From: Bacteroidota bacterium
Lineage (GTDB): Bacteria > Bacteroidota > Bacteroidia > Chitinophagales > Saprospiraceae
Length of the DNA stretch: 64,000 nucleotides
NCBI GenBank assembly: GCA_016124585.1
Contig: WGNL01000016.1
Span: 16,578-80,577 of the forward strand
Direction: 5' to 3'
The notes under the pieces are model-generated. The model saw only the letters and a program-made list of their open reading frames with translations, was not told where the DNA came from and made no database searches. This document shows positions 34,155-43,621 of the stretch, piece after piece. A program made the position numbers and the translations under genes. Positions within the stretch are counted from its first letter, which is position 1. Each line of letters opens with the position of its first letter.

Positions 34155-35459
34155 ATGAAAGATTTACTGAAAGATAAATGGCTCGTGCCCATCTGTTTTG
34201 GCCTCATTTATTTCGTTTGGGGCTCTACCTACCTCGCCAATTGGTTCGCCATCCAAGATATTCCGCCGCTGCTCATGTCGGGCTCCCGTTTTACAGGAGC
34301 TGGCCTGGTACTTTTGCTGCTGAGCAGGTTCTTTGGCGGAGCCGAAATCACCAAACAACAAATCTTTAATGCTGCCAAGCTCGGCGTCATGTTCTTGGCC
34401 ATCGGTACAGGCGGCATGGTTTGGTCAGAGCAGTTCATCAGTTCGGGCATGGTAGCGCTCATGGCGGCTATTCAGCCATTGTTCATTTTGCTACTGATGT
34501 GGCAGATGAACGGCAAGCGCCCCAATTTTGCAGGGATTGTCGGCACGTTCCTAGGTATCATCGGCATGACTTTTTTGGTGGGACAAGACCAATTTATCGG
34601 CGGCTCCAAAACGATTTTGGGACTAAGCATAATTCTCCTAAGTGTACTTTCTTGGGGCATTGCATCCGTGAAATTGTCGAAAACGGACATGCCTACCAAT
34701 AAACTGCAAAGTGCTGCTATTCAGATGCTGTCGGGCGGCGGTGTGCTATTGGTTGTAAGCCTAGTTTCGGGCGAAGCATTTAATTTCCATTGGGCGAACC
34801 TGACGCAACGGGGTGGCCTTTCCTGGATATACCTGATGGTCTTCGGCTCCATCATCTCCTTTTCCGCCTTCAATTATTTGTTGGTAAAATCCACACCATA
34901 CAAAGTGGCCACGGCCAATTACATCAACCCCGTTGTGGCGATGTTCCTCGGTTGGTTATTGGCGGATGAAATCATCACTGGGCAGTCGCTCATCGCTGCG
35001 GTTTTGATGCTGACGGGGGTTGTTTTCATCAAAACCAAAATTCCTTTCTTCGAAAAAATCAGCCTGTTCAAAAGGCCAAACCCAATGCCCGACCTGATGG
35101 GCTTCATGCCGATTGGCGCCACCAAAGTGGTTGATAATCAACCCATTACCCCCAATGCTATTGCTCGGATTTGGCACGGTTCCACACCTATCAATATGAC
35201 GGACGAATACGTGGCATTGGCAAAATCAAGCTGTGTTGCCAGGTGCGAAGCCACGCCCGGCAACCTCGGCGTCACGTTTTTCCATGAAACCGAAGGCGAA
35301 ATGACGCACCACACTTTTATCTCTTACTGGCAGGACATGGAAGCCGTGAAACGCTTCGCTGGCGAGGATTTTCAGCGGCCAAGATTTTTTGCTGGCGAGG
35401 AAAAGTTTTTGGTGAAATCGGACGCATTCGTGGAGCACCGGGATTTGGTGATGGCCTAA
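34155..35459 (+). CDS. EamA/DMT transporter fused to a C-terminal ABM-like domain
   Basis: 434 residues from the ATG at 34155; an upstream in-frame ATG at 34095 lies inside the sigma gene terminator. Residues 1-300 hold ten hydrophobic helices in two EamA repeats (ICFGLIYFVWGSTYLANWFAI, then IILLSVLSWGIASV), the drug/metabolite exporter fold. Residues 335-434 form a soluble domain resembling antibiotic biosynthesis monooxygenase or related dimeric alpha/beta barrels (AIARIWHGSTPINMTDEYVALA, LGVTFFHETEGEMTHHTFISYW). The frame runs on without a stop between them. The join could mean coupled conversion and export or ligand sensing. The substrate is unknown. Its stop overlaps the stop of the convergent gene. 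Confidence 0.85.
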   Translation: MKDLLKDKWLVPICFGLIYFVWGSTYLANWFAIQDIPPLLMSGSRFTGAGLVLLLLSRFFGGAEITKQQIFNAAKLGVMFLAIGTGGMVWSEQFISSGMVALMAAIQPLFILLLMWQMNGKRPNFAGIVGTFLGIIGMTFLVGQDQFIGGSKTILGLSIILLSVLSWGIASVKLSKTDMPTNKLQSAAIQMLSGGGVLLVVSLVSGEAFNFHWANLTQRGGLSWIYLMVFGSIISFSAFNYLLVKSTPYKVATANYINPVVAMFLGWLLADEIITGQSLIAAVLMLTGVVFIKTKIPFFEKISLFKRPNPMPDLMGFMPIGATKVVDNQPITPNAIARIWHGSTPINMTDEYVALAKSSCVARCEATPGNLGVTFFHETEGEMTHHTFISYWQDMEAVKRFAGEDFQRPRFFAGEEKFLVKSDAFVEHRDLVMA

Positions 35460-36067
35460 TTTCGCAACAGGTTACCGAGTCTTTTCCGACAACTTGCGCA
35501 GACCATTTTTCCTTCACTGTCCAATGTTTTGACCGTGCCGCATGCATCCCTCATGAGGCAGTGTTTGGAGTTGGCACAATGCTCCATGCCGAAATTATGG
35601 CCCAGCTCGTGGAGCACCAATTTTGAAAAACGGTCTCGAACTTGCGCTTGGGTCTTTGCCCCTTTCCCCACCCTGAACGTAGAAACTATACCGCTTCTGC
35701 CCGGTCGGTAAGCCAAACCCATGATGCCGTAATCCTCAATTTCCCCTTTTGTATGGGAAATATTGCTGGCCGTCAAAGCCAGAATAAAATCCACGGAATC
35801 TGGGCGGATATCGAGTAGCCAAGCTATCAATTTATCAGCCCTGTACCTGTTTCGTGGCGGATAGTAGGCGAGTTGCGGCAGTGCTTTTTCTCCTAAATCA
35901 ACCACTTCTGCTTGGTAAAAATCCTTGATTTCTTTTCTGGCTTGTGCAAAAAGCGTTTCATCCATTTTTCCAAGTCGGAGCATACCGATTTTTGCGGGAA
36001 TGTGGTGGCTAGGTTGACAAGCAGAGATGACAAAAATTGTCACGATGCCCAAGATGGTTTTTGTCAT
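35456..36067 (-). CDS. Archaemetzincin-like (M54) zinc protease, predicted lipoprotein
   Basis: 203 residues from the ATG at 36067, giving a signal peptide with lipobox ISAC (Cys17). The catalytic motif LHELGHNFGMEH provides the three zinc His ligands and is followed by the archaemetzincin-specific Cys cluster: C-x5-CLM, then CGTV and CASC. Most archaemetzincins are cytosolic, whereas this one carries an export and lipidation signal and so would act on the outside of a membrane. Its substrate is unknown. The gene overlaps the convergent transporter gene by 4 nt at the stop codons. Confidence 0.87.
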   Translation of the reverse strand: MTKTILGIVTIFVISACQPSHHIPAKIGMLRLGKMDETLFAQARKEIKDFYQAEVVDLGEKALPQLAYYPPRNRYRADKLIAWLLDIRPDSVDFILALTASNISHTKGEIEDYGIMGLAYRPGRSGIVSTFRVGKGAKTQAQVRDRFSKLVLHELGHNFGMEHCANSKHCLMRDACGTVKTLDSEGKMVCASCRKRLGNLLRN

Positions 36068-36262
36068 AAAAATTGATTGAAAGGCGTTCAAGAAACGCCA
36101 TTTCGCCAGTGTTATTACTGTAACTTATTTGGCACCTAAAGTTAAATAAACAGCTATTTCAAAAATTGGCACAGTTATTTTCATAGCCCATAGCCTTCCC
36201 TTGAGTTCCCTTCCCTCTAGCTTTATATTTTGATTTAAACACACAAAAACTATTTGAACAAA

Positions 36263-37639
36263 ATGAGACATCTAATCGCTACGATTCTCGTAGCAACGCT
36301 TTTTTTAACGAGTGCCAATGCCCAATATCAACTTGGGTTACGCTTGGAAACTTACGCTGGGGTGAACAGCTTACCTATCAACCCTGCTGGCAATTTAAAC
36401 AATCCAAATAAATGGGATATCAATCTTACTGGAATTGGCATTTTTTTACAGAACAACTATTTTTATTTAGAAGATGCCAGCCTTTCAAAATTTGCCTTTA
36501 TATCGCATAGTATAAAAAACAAGGACAAGAATAAAGACCGAAATTTATCGGATTATTATATCATGATGGATTTCTTCGATGACGATAATAGCCGTTTTAT
36601 TAATTCGATGGCATTTATTTCAGGCCCATCCCTTGCCGTTCGATTAGGCAAAAACATTTCCATTGGGGCATTTTACAATATGCGATATATGATTGGGGGT
36701 AAAGACCTACCCAATGAATTGAGCTATTACAAGTTTAAATCAAAATCAATTGTGGAACAATTGGCCATACCGAAGCTCAATTTTTCCATGCTTAATTGGT
36801 CGGAAATAGGACTTAACCTTGCCAAAAAAATCCCTACCATTAATGGCTCACTTAATTTTGGAGTTAGCCTTAAATACCTTCAAGGTCACCAAGGAGGTTA
36901 TGCTAAAACCAATGAGCCATATTATTATGGAAACCTGCCGGAAACCAAAATTTCCCTCCGCTTACCCGATGGACAACTTAATTTTGCAGGCGATTTGGAT
37001 AAATCTAAATTAATGGATGTGAACGGTAAAGGTATTGGCGCTGATTTAGGTTTTACCTATATCTTTCAAGACCATGCCGAAGAAGGGTTTAAACTTAAAA
37101 TCGGTGCTTCCTTACTTGATATGGGCCGAATTACATTTAAAAAGAACACACAGGTTTATCAATTAAATATTGACACTAATGTCGTGGTGGATTTGGAAAA
37201 ATACAAGGAGTATAGCTACCCGAGTGACCTAGATAAGGCCATCCATGATTTTAGCGATGAACTGTTGAAAGAAAATATTACAACGGATAACAGCCAAAGT
37301 TTCAGCATGAGTCTACCCGCCGCCTTCAGCCTACAAGCTGATTATGGCGTAACGGGTAAAATATATCTCAATGCATTAATAATTCAACAGTTGGCAAGTA
37401 CAGCGAAGACGCCACTAAGAAGAAATATTCTGGCATTGACGCCTCGGTGGCAAACTAAGTGGTTTTCAGCTTCTGCACCCATTTCCTTGAACGATTGGAA
37501 TAAATTGCAAGTTGGACTTGGTATGCGCTTGAGTTGGCTAGTTATTGGAACAGAGGATTTTGCCTCCACTTTTTTCAATAAAAATTTCACGGGTGGTGAT
37601 TTTTATATCGCCGTTAAAATCAACACTTTTAAAAACTAA
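36263..37639 (+). CDS. DUF5723 family outer-membrane protein
   Basis: 458 residues from the ATG at 36263 (a TTG 9 nt earlier is possible). The signal peptide is MRHLIATILVATLFLTSANAQ. The body is rich in beta strands with alternating hydrophobic residues and family landmarks (LPINPAGNLNNPNKWDINLTGIG near the start, FSMSLPAAFSLQADYGVTG late). The gene ends with GDFYIAVKINTFKN, a barrel-like final strand. DUF5723 proteins are predicted outer-membrane barrels of Bacteroidota with no known function. It is more AT-rich than its neighbours and is closed by a palindromic terminator. Confidence 0.8.
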   Translation: MRHLIATILVATLFLTSANAQYQLGLRLETYAGVNSLPINPAGNLNNPNKWDINLTGIGIFLQNNYFYLEDASLSKFAFISHSIKNKDKNKDRNLSDYYIMMDFFDDDNSRFINSMAFISGPSLAVRLGKNISIGAFYNMRYMIGGKDLPNELSYYKFKSKSIVEQLAIPKLNFSMLNWSEIGLNLAKKIPTINGSLNFGVSLKYLQGHQGGYAKTNEPYYYGNLPETKISLRLPDGQLNFAGDLDKSKLMDVNGKGIGADLGFTYIFQDHAEEGFKLKIGASLLDMGRITFKKNTQVYQLNIDTNVVVDLEKYKEYSYPSDLDKAIHDFSDELLKENITTDNSQSFSMSLPAAFSLQADYGVTGKIYLNALIIQQLASTAKTPLRRNILALTPRWQTKWFSASAPISLNDWNKLQVGLGMRLSWLVIGTEDFASTFFNKNFTGGDFYIAVKINTFKN

Positions 37640-37718
37640 TAAACGGATTTGATTCACCCTAACTCAAAGCTGTATAATGTGAGATAATTAAATAAAAAGA
37701 GCGATTTTTTCCAAAATA

Positions 37719-37754
37719 AAATAGGCTTCACATATGCATATGTGAAGCCTATTT
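37719..37754. terminator. Bidirectional palindromic terminator
   Basis: A perfect 36-nt palindrome (arms 37719-37736 and 37737-37754) with T-runs on both sides, between convergent genes. Confidence 0.9.
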
Positions 37755-37770
37755 TTATTAATATCCAATA

Positions 37771-38823
37771 TCAAATACCCAATATCCTCCGGTTTAATTC
37801 CTCGTCCGGTTTGCCGCCAGCGAAGTCGTCGAAAGCCCGCTCGGTCACTTTGATAATATGGTTTTCGATGAAAGGCGCACCTTCAGCAGCGCCCTGTTCG
37901 GCATCCTTGATGCAGCATTCCCATTCGAGCACCGCCCAACCATCGTAATCGTACTGTGCTAGCTTGCTGAAAATGGACACGAAATCCACCTGCCCATCAC
38001 CCAATGAACGGAAGCGGCCCGGGCGGTTTATCCAGTCCTGATAGCCACCGTAAACGCCGCTGCGACCCGTGGCATTGAACTCTGCATCCTTCACGTGGAA
38101 CATCTTGATAAACTCGTGATAAATATCGATATATGCCAGATAATCAAGCTGTTGCAACACAAAATGGCTGGGGTCGTAGAGAATATTCACCCGTTTGTGA
38201 TTGCCAGTTGCCTCCCGAAAACGCTCAAAGGTAATACCATCGTGAAGGTCTTCGCCTGGGTGGATTTCGTAGCAGAGGTCAACGCCCACCTCGTCGAAGG
38301 CATTCAGGATGGGCAACCAGCGTTTGGCGAGTTCCCGGAAACCAGTATCAACCAACCCCTGTGGTCGCTGCGGCCAAGGATAGACGGTGTGCCAAAATAA
38401 TGCGCCACTGAAAGTCACGTGCACATCAATACCAAGGTTCCGACTTGCTTTGGCGGCCCATTTCAATTGCTGCACCGCCCACTCGGTGCGGGCGGCGGGA
38501 TTGTTGCGGTGCTGCTCTGGTGCAAATACGTCGAAACCAAGGTCGTAGGCTGGATGCACGGCCACAAGCTGGCCTTGCAAGTGCGTGGAAAGCTCAGTGA
38601 TTTGCACCCCGCAAGCTTCTACCCGACCCTTGAGGTCGTCACAGTAATCCTTGCTTTCGGCGGCTTTTTGAAGGTCAATGAGACGGCCATCCCAAGTCGG
38701 GATTTGAACGCCGATGTAGCCAAGGTCGGCTGCCCATTTGCAGACGCTTTCGAGGGAGTTGAACGGCGCTTGGTCGCCCATGAATTGTGCGAGGAATATC
38801 GCTGGACCTTTGATGTTTTTCAT
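37771..38823 (-). CDS. Sugar phosphate isomerase/epimerase (TIM barrel)
   Basis: 350 residues with no signal peptide. The xylose-isomerase-like AP endonuclease 2 fold is shown by AADLGYIGVQIPTWDG at the first strands, metal-ligand strands LCYEIHPGEDLHDG and NILYDPSHF, then IKMFHVKDAEFNATGRSGVYGG and WAVLEWECCIKD. The Glu/Asp/His ligands for a divalent cation are all present. Proteins of this kind interconvert sugars or inositols; the substrate is not evident. Monocistronic, closed by the palindromic terminator shared with the DUF5723 gene. Confidence 0.88.
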   Translation of the reverse strand: MKNIKGPAIFLAQFMGDQAPFNSLESVCKWAADLGYIGVQIPTWDGRLIDLQKAAESKDYCDDLKGRVEACGVQITELSTHLQGQLVAVHPAYDLGFDVFAPEQHRNNPAARTEWAVQQLKWAAKASRNLGIDVHVTFSGALFWHTVYPWPQRPQGLVDTGFRELAKRWLPILNAFDEVGVDLCYEIHPGEDLHDGITFERFREATGNHKRVNILYDPSHFVLQQLDYLAYIDIYHEFIKMFHVKDAEFNATGRSGVYGGYQDWINRPGRFRSLGDGQVDFVSIFSKLAQYDYDGWAVLEWECCIKDAEQGAAEGAPFIENHIIKVTERAFDDFAGGKPDEELNRRILGI

Positions 38824-38979
38824 TATCGTTGACTGTTTTGTTCTTAAAATTCAATCATGAATTTGGCTAATTGGATGCGCCAAAATAGGGAAATTCTTTT
38901 GGGGGCAAAATTGAATTTAAGAATCCATCCATGCTTACATTTTATGTACAACTATCACTTATTTTAGCTGTTAAAAAAC

Positions 38980-38987
38980 TACCTTTG
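38980..38987 (+). promoter_or_regulatory. -7 box of the aconitase gene
   Basis: TACCTTTG matches TAnnTTTG and lies 54 nt before the ATG at 39042. Its position argues against the in-frame upstream ATG at 38931 as the start. Confidence 0.6.
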
Positions 38988-39041
38988 CGCCCTCAAAAGA
39001 ACCGTTACACAAAGTATTTTCTCACCAAATCCAACATCCAA

Positions 39042-41318
39042 ATGGTTTTTGACCTCGATTTGATACAAAAGCTCTACGCCGAGCTCCCCGCAAAACTCAA
39101 GAAAGCCCGCAAAAAGCTGGGTCGCCCCATGCCTTTGGCAGAAAAAATCCTCTACTCACACCTGCACCCCGAATCACCCTTGAAGGAATACCAGCGTGGC
39201 GTGGACTATGTGTCCTTTGCCCCTGACCGGGTAGCCATGCAGGATGCTACGGCGCAAATGGCGCTGCTCCAGTTCGACATGTGCGGCAAAACAAAAACTG
39301 CTGTGCCTAGCACGGTACACTGCGACCACTTGATTTTGGCCAAAGACGGTGCCCAGACCGACCTCTCCAATTCACTTGATAAAAACAAGGAAGTGTTCGA
39401 TTTCCTTTCCTCCATTTCCAACAAATACGGCATCGGCTTCTGGAAACCTGGCGCAGGTATCATCCACCAAATTGTGTTGGAAAACTATGCTTTCCCCGGT
39501 GCGATGATGGTCGGCACAGACTCCCACACGCCCAACGCTGGCGGCCTTGGCATGGTGGCCATTGGCGTCGGTGGTGCCGATGCAGTGGACGTGATGGTGG
39601 GCATGCCTTGGGAACTCAAAATGCCAAAACTCATCGGCGTGAAGCTGACTGGCAAACTCAGCGGTTGGACTTCTTCCAAGGATGTCATCCTGAAAGTGGC
39701 GGGTATTTTGACGGTGAAAGGCGGCACTGGCGCAATCGTCGAGTATTTCGGTGAGGGTGCAAAATCGCTTTCCTGCACGGGCAAAGGCACTATATGCAAC
39801 ATGGGTGCTGAAATCGGTGCTACGACCTCCACTTTCGGCTACGATGAAGCAATGGCTCGCTATCTGCGCATCACTGGCCGTGCTGATGTGGCAGATTTGG
39901 CAGATAAAATTGCGAAGGACCTTACTGGTGACCCTGAGTGCTACGCCAACCCAGAGAAATATTTTGACCAAGTCATTGAGATTGATCTTTCGACCTTGGA
40001 GCCACACGTGAACGGCCCGTACACACCAGATTTGGCTTGGCCCATCTCCAAATTTGCGCAAGCGGTAAAAGACAATGGCTATCCGCAGAAACTTGAAGTC
40101 GGACTCATCGGTTCCTGCACAAACTCCAGCTACGAAGACCTCGACCGTGCAGCTTCGTTGGCACGCCAAGCGGTTTCAAAGAAACTGAAGGTAAAATCGG
40201 AATTCACCGTGACGCCTGGTTCTGAGCAGATCCGGTACACCGTGGCCCGTGACGGCCAATTAGAGGCTTTCGAGCAAATGGGCGGCGTGGTTTTGGCAAA
40301 TGCCTGCGGCCCTTGCATCGGCCAATGGCAGCGCCACACCAACGACCCGAACAAAAAGAACAGCATCATCACGTCGTTCAACCGTAACTTTTCGAAGCGG
40401 AACGATGGCAACCCAAACACCCACGGTTTCGTGGCCAGTCCTGAAATTGTAACTGCCTTAGCTATCGCTGGCGACCTCGGCTTCAACCCGCTGACAGACA
40501 GCCTCATCAACGAGGAGGGCGTAGCGGTGAAATTGGATCCACCAACTGGCGTGGAATTGCCGCCAAAAGGTTTTGACGTAAAAGACGCTGGTTTCCAAGC
40601 CCCTGCAGCGGATGGCAGCAAAGTAAAAGTAACTGTCAGCCCGACCTCTAACCGCTTGCAGTTGCTGACGCCTTTTGAGCCAATCACGACGAAGCAGCTT
40701 CGCAATATGCGGGTGCTCATCAAGGCAAAAGGCAAGTGTACCACCGACCACATCTCGATGGCTGGGCCTTGGTTGGAGTTCCGTGGGCACTTGGAAAACA
40801 TCTCCAACAACTGCCTCATTGGGGCGCTCAATTTTTACAACGAGCAAACCAACAGTGTGGCGAACTACGGCAAACGTGGCACCAAGGCCAAGTACATGCC
40901 TGTGCCAGACAGCGCCCGTGCTTACAAAGCTGCTGGCGTGAGCACGATTGTTTTTGGGGAAGAAAACTACGGCGAGGGCAGCAGCCGGGAACATGCGGCG
41001 ATGGAACCACGCTTCCTTGGCGTGAAGGCAGTCATCGTGAAATCGTTCGCCCGTATCCACGAAACGAACCTGAAAAAGCAGGGGATGTTGGCGCTCACTT
41101 TTGTGAACAATGCCGACTACGACAAAATCCGTCAGGATGATAAAATTGACATCAAAGGCAACCTCACTCCCGGCAAGAATTTGACCATCGTGCTGAAACA
41201 TGCGGATGGCACTGAGGAAAGCTTTGAAGTGAAACACACTTACAACAAGCAGCAGATTGGCTGGGTGAAGGCAGGTTCTGCTTTGAACAAAATCAGGAAA
41301 GACATGAGCGCAGCCTAA
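39042..41318 (+). CDS. acn: Aconitate hydratase
   Basis: 758 residues from the ATG at 39042; an ATG 111 nt earlier lies upstream of the -7 box and encodes no family sequence. The [4Fe-4S] ligands are Cys in [11 protein letters not shown] (about 357) and ACGPCIGQW (about 423 and 426). Substrate-binding blocks are [21 protein letters not shown] in the N-terminal part and [17 protein letters not shown] in the swivelling C-terminal domain. It resembles the mitochondrial type of aconitase. It converts citrate to isocitrate in the TCA cycle. Monocistronic, with a terminator. Confidence 0.96.
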   Translation: MVFDLDLIQKLYAELPAKLKKARKKLGRPMPLAEKILYSHLHPESPLKEYQRGVDYVSFAPDRVAMQDATAQMALLQFDMCGKTKTAVPSTVHCDHLILAKDGAQTDLSNSLDKNKEVFDFLSSISNKYGIGFWKPGAGIIHQIVLENYAFPGAMMVGTDSHTPNAGGLGMVAIGVGGADAVDVMVGMPWELKMPKLIGVKLTGKLSGWTSSKDVILKVAGILTVKGGTGAIVEYFGEGAKSLSCTGKGTICNMGAEIGATTSTFGYDEAMARYLRITGRADVADLADKIAKDLTGDPECYANPEKYFDQVIEIDLSTLEPHVNGPYTPDLAWPISKFAQAVKDNGYPQKLEVGLIGSCTNSSYEDLDRAASLARQAVSKKLKVKSEFTVTPGSEQIRYTVARDGQLEAFEQMGGVVLANACGPCIGQWQRHTNDPNKKNSIITSFNRNFSKRNDGNPNTHGFVASPEIVTALAIAGDLGFNPLTDSLINEEGVAVKLDPPTGVELPPKGFDVKDAGFQAPAADGSKVKVTVSPTSNRLQLLTPFEPITTKQLRNMRVLIKAKGKCTTDHISMAGPWLEFRGHLENISNNCLIGALNFYNEQTNSVANYGKRGTKAKYMPVPDSARAYKAAGVSTIVFGEENYGEGSSREHAAMEPRFLGVKAVIVKSFARIHETNLKKQGMLALTFVNNADYDKIRQDDKIDIKGNLTPGKNLTIVLKHADGTEESFEVKHTYNKQQIGWVKAGSALNKIRKDMSAA

Positions 41319-41342
41319 AGCTTTGCTCGTCAACAAAATAAA

Positions 41343-41380
41343 ATAGGCCGTACTGGAGCATTTGCGCTGGTACGGCCTAT
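41343..41380. terminator. Bidirectional terminator after aconitase
   Basis: ATAGGCCGTAC (41343-41353) pairs exactly with 41370-41380 across a 16-nt loop. It has a T-run on both strands. Confidence 0.85.
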
Positions 41381-41408
41381 GTTTTTAAAAAGAAAGGCAG
41401 TTTAAAAA

Positions 41409-41840
41409 TCACCCATTGAACACTTCAATTTCATGGTTTTTGATGACGAGGTCGGTGAACTTACCCCTGAAACGGGTAGCCCGTACAATATGGTTATCAA
41501 TCCAGTGGTAATTGCCGCCCCGGGGTTTGCCGAAGAGGATACCGTGGTATTTGAAACCATGTTTTTTCAACCAAGTCTCGGTCACTTCTCGATGTTCCTC
41601 GGTGCGAGACGTAAAAAAGGTGATGACATGACCTTCGTCGTACCACTTGTTCAAAATCTTAAGCGCATCGGGATAGGGAGGCACAATGGCCATTCTTTCT
41701 GGTTCTTCATTGGGCACGTCGTCGCATACTGTCCCATCAATATCTATCAGGAAGTTTTTCTGATCTTCAGGTAGGATTGGACTAATGTGTTCCCCTTTTT
41801 CATTGAAAGCTTCAACCAGTTTTGCTTGATGTTTTTCCAT
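41409..41840 (-). CDS. HAD-superfamily phosphatase-like protein
   Basis: 143 residues. The HAD nucleophile motif is LIDIDGTVCDD (Asp33, Asp35), motif II is FFTSRTEEHREVTETWL, and the motif III-IV region is KPRGGNYHWIDNH with an Asp before the last His. There is no large cap domain, so it should act on an exposed or macromolecular phosphate. Similar short Bacteroidota proteins are sometimes labelled phosphoheptose isomerase, which the motifs do not support. The substrate is unknown. Confidence 0.82.
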   Translation of the reverse strand: MEKHQAKLVEAFNEKGEHISPILPEDQKNFLIDIDGTVCDDVPNEEPERMAIVPPYPDALKILNKWYDEGHVITFFTSRTEEHREVTETWLKKHGFKYHGILFGKPRGGNYHWIDNHIVRATRFRGKFTDLVIKNHEIEVFNG

Positions 41841-41927
41841 TTGAAAAAAGCCGATTTGTCTTGGATGAAATTGCGAACACTATCATAGTGTCACCATTAC
41901 GCAAAGCTAAGAAGAAAGCTGAAATCC

Positions 41928-42902
41928 TTAAATTTTTGCCATTTTGTACATGCCTGCATCTAGTTTTGCCGATTTATCCAAGACCATGTTGCCATTCTCA
42001 TCCTGAAGCAAGAACGTTATACGTTCTTCTTTAAGCTTACCGCTGTCATCGTTTAAGGTATAGTGTTGCACCACGTCAGTGCGACCATCTTTATTTGTGT
42101 CAATTAGCCAAGCATCTTGCTGGTTGCACCACCCCTCATCACACCAAGCCCAGGCAACCGTCTCCACATGTTGCATTTCGTTATCTTTTACCCTGAAAAT
42201 GGCAATATCACTAGAAACATAACGCCCAGGTATGCGGCAAATAAAAAAACCGCCATATTGCCCAACGGCCATAACCTCGCCACCGCTCCCAGTCCAAACA
42301 TCCCGGACATCTGCGCTAAAATATTTGTAAAAACTGGTGTCAACTAAATTGCCTTTGAAGGGGTAATTGCCAGGGTTGTCCACCCGAAGGATGGGATGAA
42401 GATGTAGCGCCTCATTACTTTCAAGCATTGGGAATTGAGCGGCTAACCTGCCAACCCCCTGCGAAAACTGGACAGCCTCGGCCTTGTCCTTTTTCATCCT
42501 AAAAAAGCTGAGCTGCCCGTTAGAAGAAAATATATCGAGCTTATCACCACGTACGGAGTAGGCTTGAGCCTTGGAGAGCAGAGAGAGATAGGCATTTTCT
42601 TGTTCCATTTCATCACAAAAACGCTTGGTGACGCCCAAGTCGCCTAAACTGATGGTGCTGCCATTAATGCTATATTCTGCGAAATAGCTATTGCATGGAG
42701 CGGCACCATTGAGCTTCCCTTCGGAAAAAACTAGGGTGATTTCACTGGCATTAGAAAGTTTAACTGATTGGTCTACAAATTTAGCGGAGGAAAACGTCCA
42801 ATAGCTTCCTTCGAGTTTTCCACCGACGGGCGCTTGTTTGCATGAAGTTGTAAACAAGAATAATCCAAATATTGCGAAGCAAAATGAGGGTAAGTTTTTC
42901 AT
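41928..42902 (-). CDS. META-domain lipoprotein
   Basis: 324 residues from the ATG at 42902, which gives a signal peptide and lipobox TTSC (Cys21). Residues 30-135 match the META/HslJ domain (LEGSYWTFSSAKF, EITLVFSEGKLNGAAPCNSYFAEYSINGSTISLG). The remaining 185 residues are unrecognised, beta-rich, and include AWLIDTNKDGRTDVVQH, an EF-hand-like calcium loop. META proteins are envelope stress-related in some bacteria. It probably sits in the outer or inner membrane facing the periplasm. It lies just downstream of rbfA on the same strand, 68 nt away. Confidence 0.75.
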   Translation of the reverse strand: MKNLPSFCFAIFGLFLFTTSCKQAPVGGKLEGSYWTFSSAKFVDQSVKLSNASEITLVFSEGKLNGAAPCNSYFAEYSINGSTISLGDLGVTKRFCDEMEQENAYLSLLSKAQAYSVRGDKLDIFSSNGQLSFFRMKKDKAEAVQFSQGVGRLAAQFPMLESNEALHLHPILRVDNPGNYPFKGNLVDTSFYKYFSADVRDVWTGSGGEVMAVGQYGGFFICRIPGRYVSSDIAIFRVKDNEMQHVETVAWAWCDEGWCNQQDAWLIDTNKDGRTDVVQHYTLNDDSGKLKEERITFLLQDENGNMVLDKSAKLDAGMYKMAKI

Positions 42903-42970
42903 GGAATGTCGGATTGAGTTACAATTCACAGATGTCAAATTTAAGATTAGAATGAATGTGAATTGTAAAT

Positions 42971-43357
42971 CTACTCTTCTTCCTCACGCCCTCGCCCCAT
43001 TTGATTGTCGGCTTCAAGTCGTTGGAAGAGCGTATCTACCCGGAACATTTCGTCAAGGGTGTCATCAATATAAAACTGGAGTTCCGGCATCCGGCGCATC
43101 TGCTTACCGATTCGGTTAACCAGTGCCGACTTTAAACGGGGGTAACTGTTCTCCATTTCCAAGATGACTTCCTGTTTGTTTTCGGTATTGAAAATACTGA
43201 GGTAAATCTTGGCGGTGTTGAAGTCTGGAGTCATTTTGACATTGGTCACAGTCACAAACGGCTCTGTGCCGTAGATGTACGAACCCTCTTGTTGTAGCAG
43301 CAAACTAAAGTGCCGCTTTATCATTTCCCCTACTTGTTTTTGGCGAATTTCGGCCAT
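42971..43357 (-). CDS. rbfA: Ribosome-binding factor A
   Basis: 128 residues. The KH-like fold of RbfA is recognisable in RQKQVGEMIKRHFSLLLQ, VTVTNVKMTPDFNTAKIYLSIF and RIGKQMRRMPELQFYIDDTLDE. It binds the 30S subunit and helps 16S rRNA maturation, especially in the cold. The C-terminus is acidic (GREEEE). The start codon is preceded by a tract of 7-nt units ending 2 nt upstream. Confidence 0.95.
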   Translation of the reverse strand: MAEIRQKQVGEMIKRHFSLLLQQEGSYIYGTEPFVTVTNVKMTPDFNTAKIYLSIFNTENKQEVILEMENSYPRLKSALVNRIGKQMRRMPELQFYIDDTLDEMFRVDTLFQRLEADNQMGRGREEEE

Positions 43358-43359
43358 TG

Positions 43360-43387
43360 TTGAGACTTTAGACGAGAGAATTTAGAC
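43360..43387 (-). repeat. 7-nt repeat tract directly before rbfA, with distant complementary arm
   Basis: Read on the minus strand, four 7-nt units (GTCTAAA, TTCTCTC, GTCTAAA, GTCTCAA) end 2 nt before the rbfA ATG. A complementary tract lies at 43493-43510; on the plus strand it contains GTCTAAA and AATCTAA. The two could pair across about 105 nt. Confidence 0.65.
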
Positions 43388-43573
43388 ATCAGATGAGTGC
43401 TTTGTAAGCATAATGCCAATTTCTTCGTTGTTTAAAATTTGGGATGCAAAAACCAAACATTAGAATTTTATAGAGACTATACAAATTCAGTTGTCTAAAA
43501 ATCTAATGTCCCTCTCAAGCGGCAAGTTATAAATCTTTTGCTTCGTAAAACGTTCCCAAAACGGAAAAAGAAA

Positions 43574-43603
43574 AGGCCGTGCTAGGGTACCCTAGCACGG
43601 CCT
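43574..43603 (-). terminator. metK terminator
   Basis: A perfect 30-nt palindrome (arms 43574-43588 and 43589-43603), 19 nt after the metK stop, with a T-rich tail on the minus strand. Confidence 0.88.
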
Positions 43604-43621
43604 AATTGCTTAATTGTGAAA

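Noticed and set aside
40458..41336. 292-codon minus-strand frame opposite aconitase
   Set aside because: Shadow frame inside an intact, well-recognised gene.
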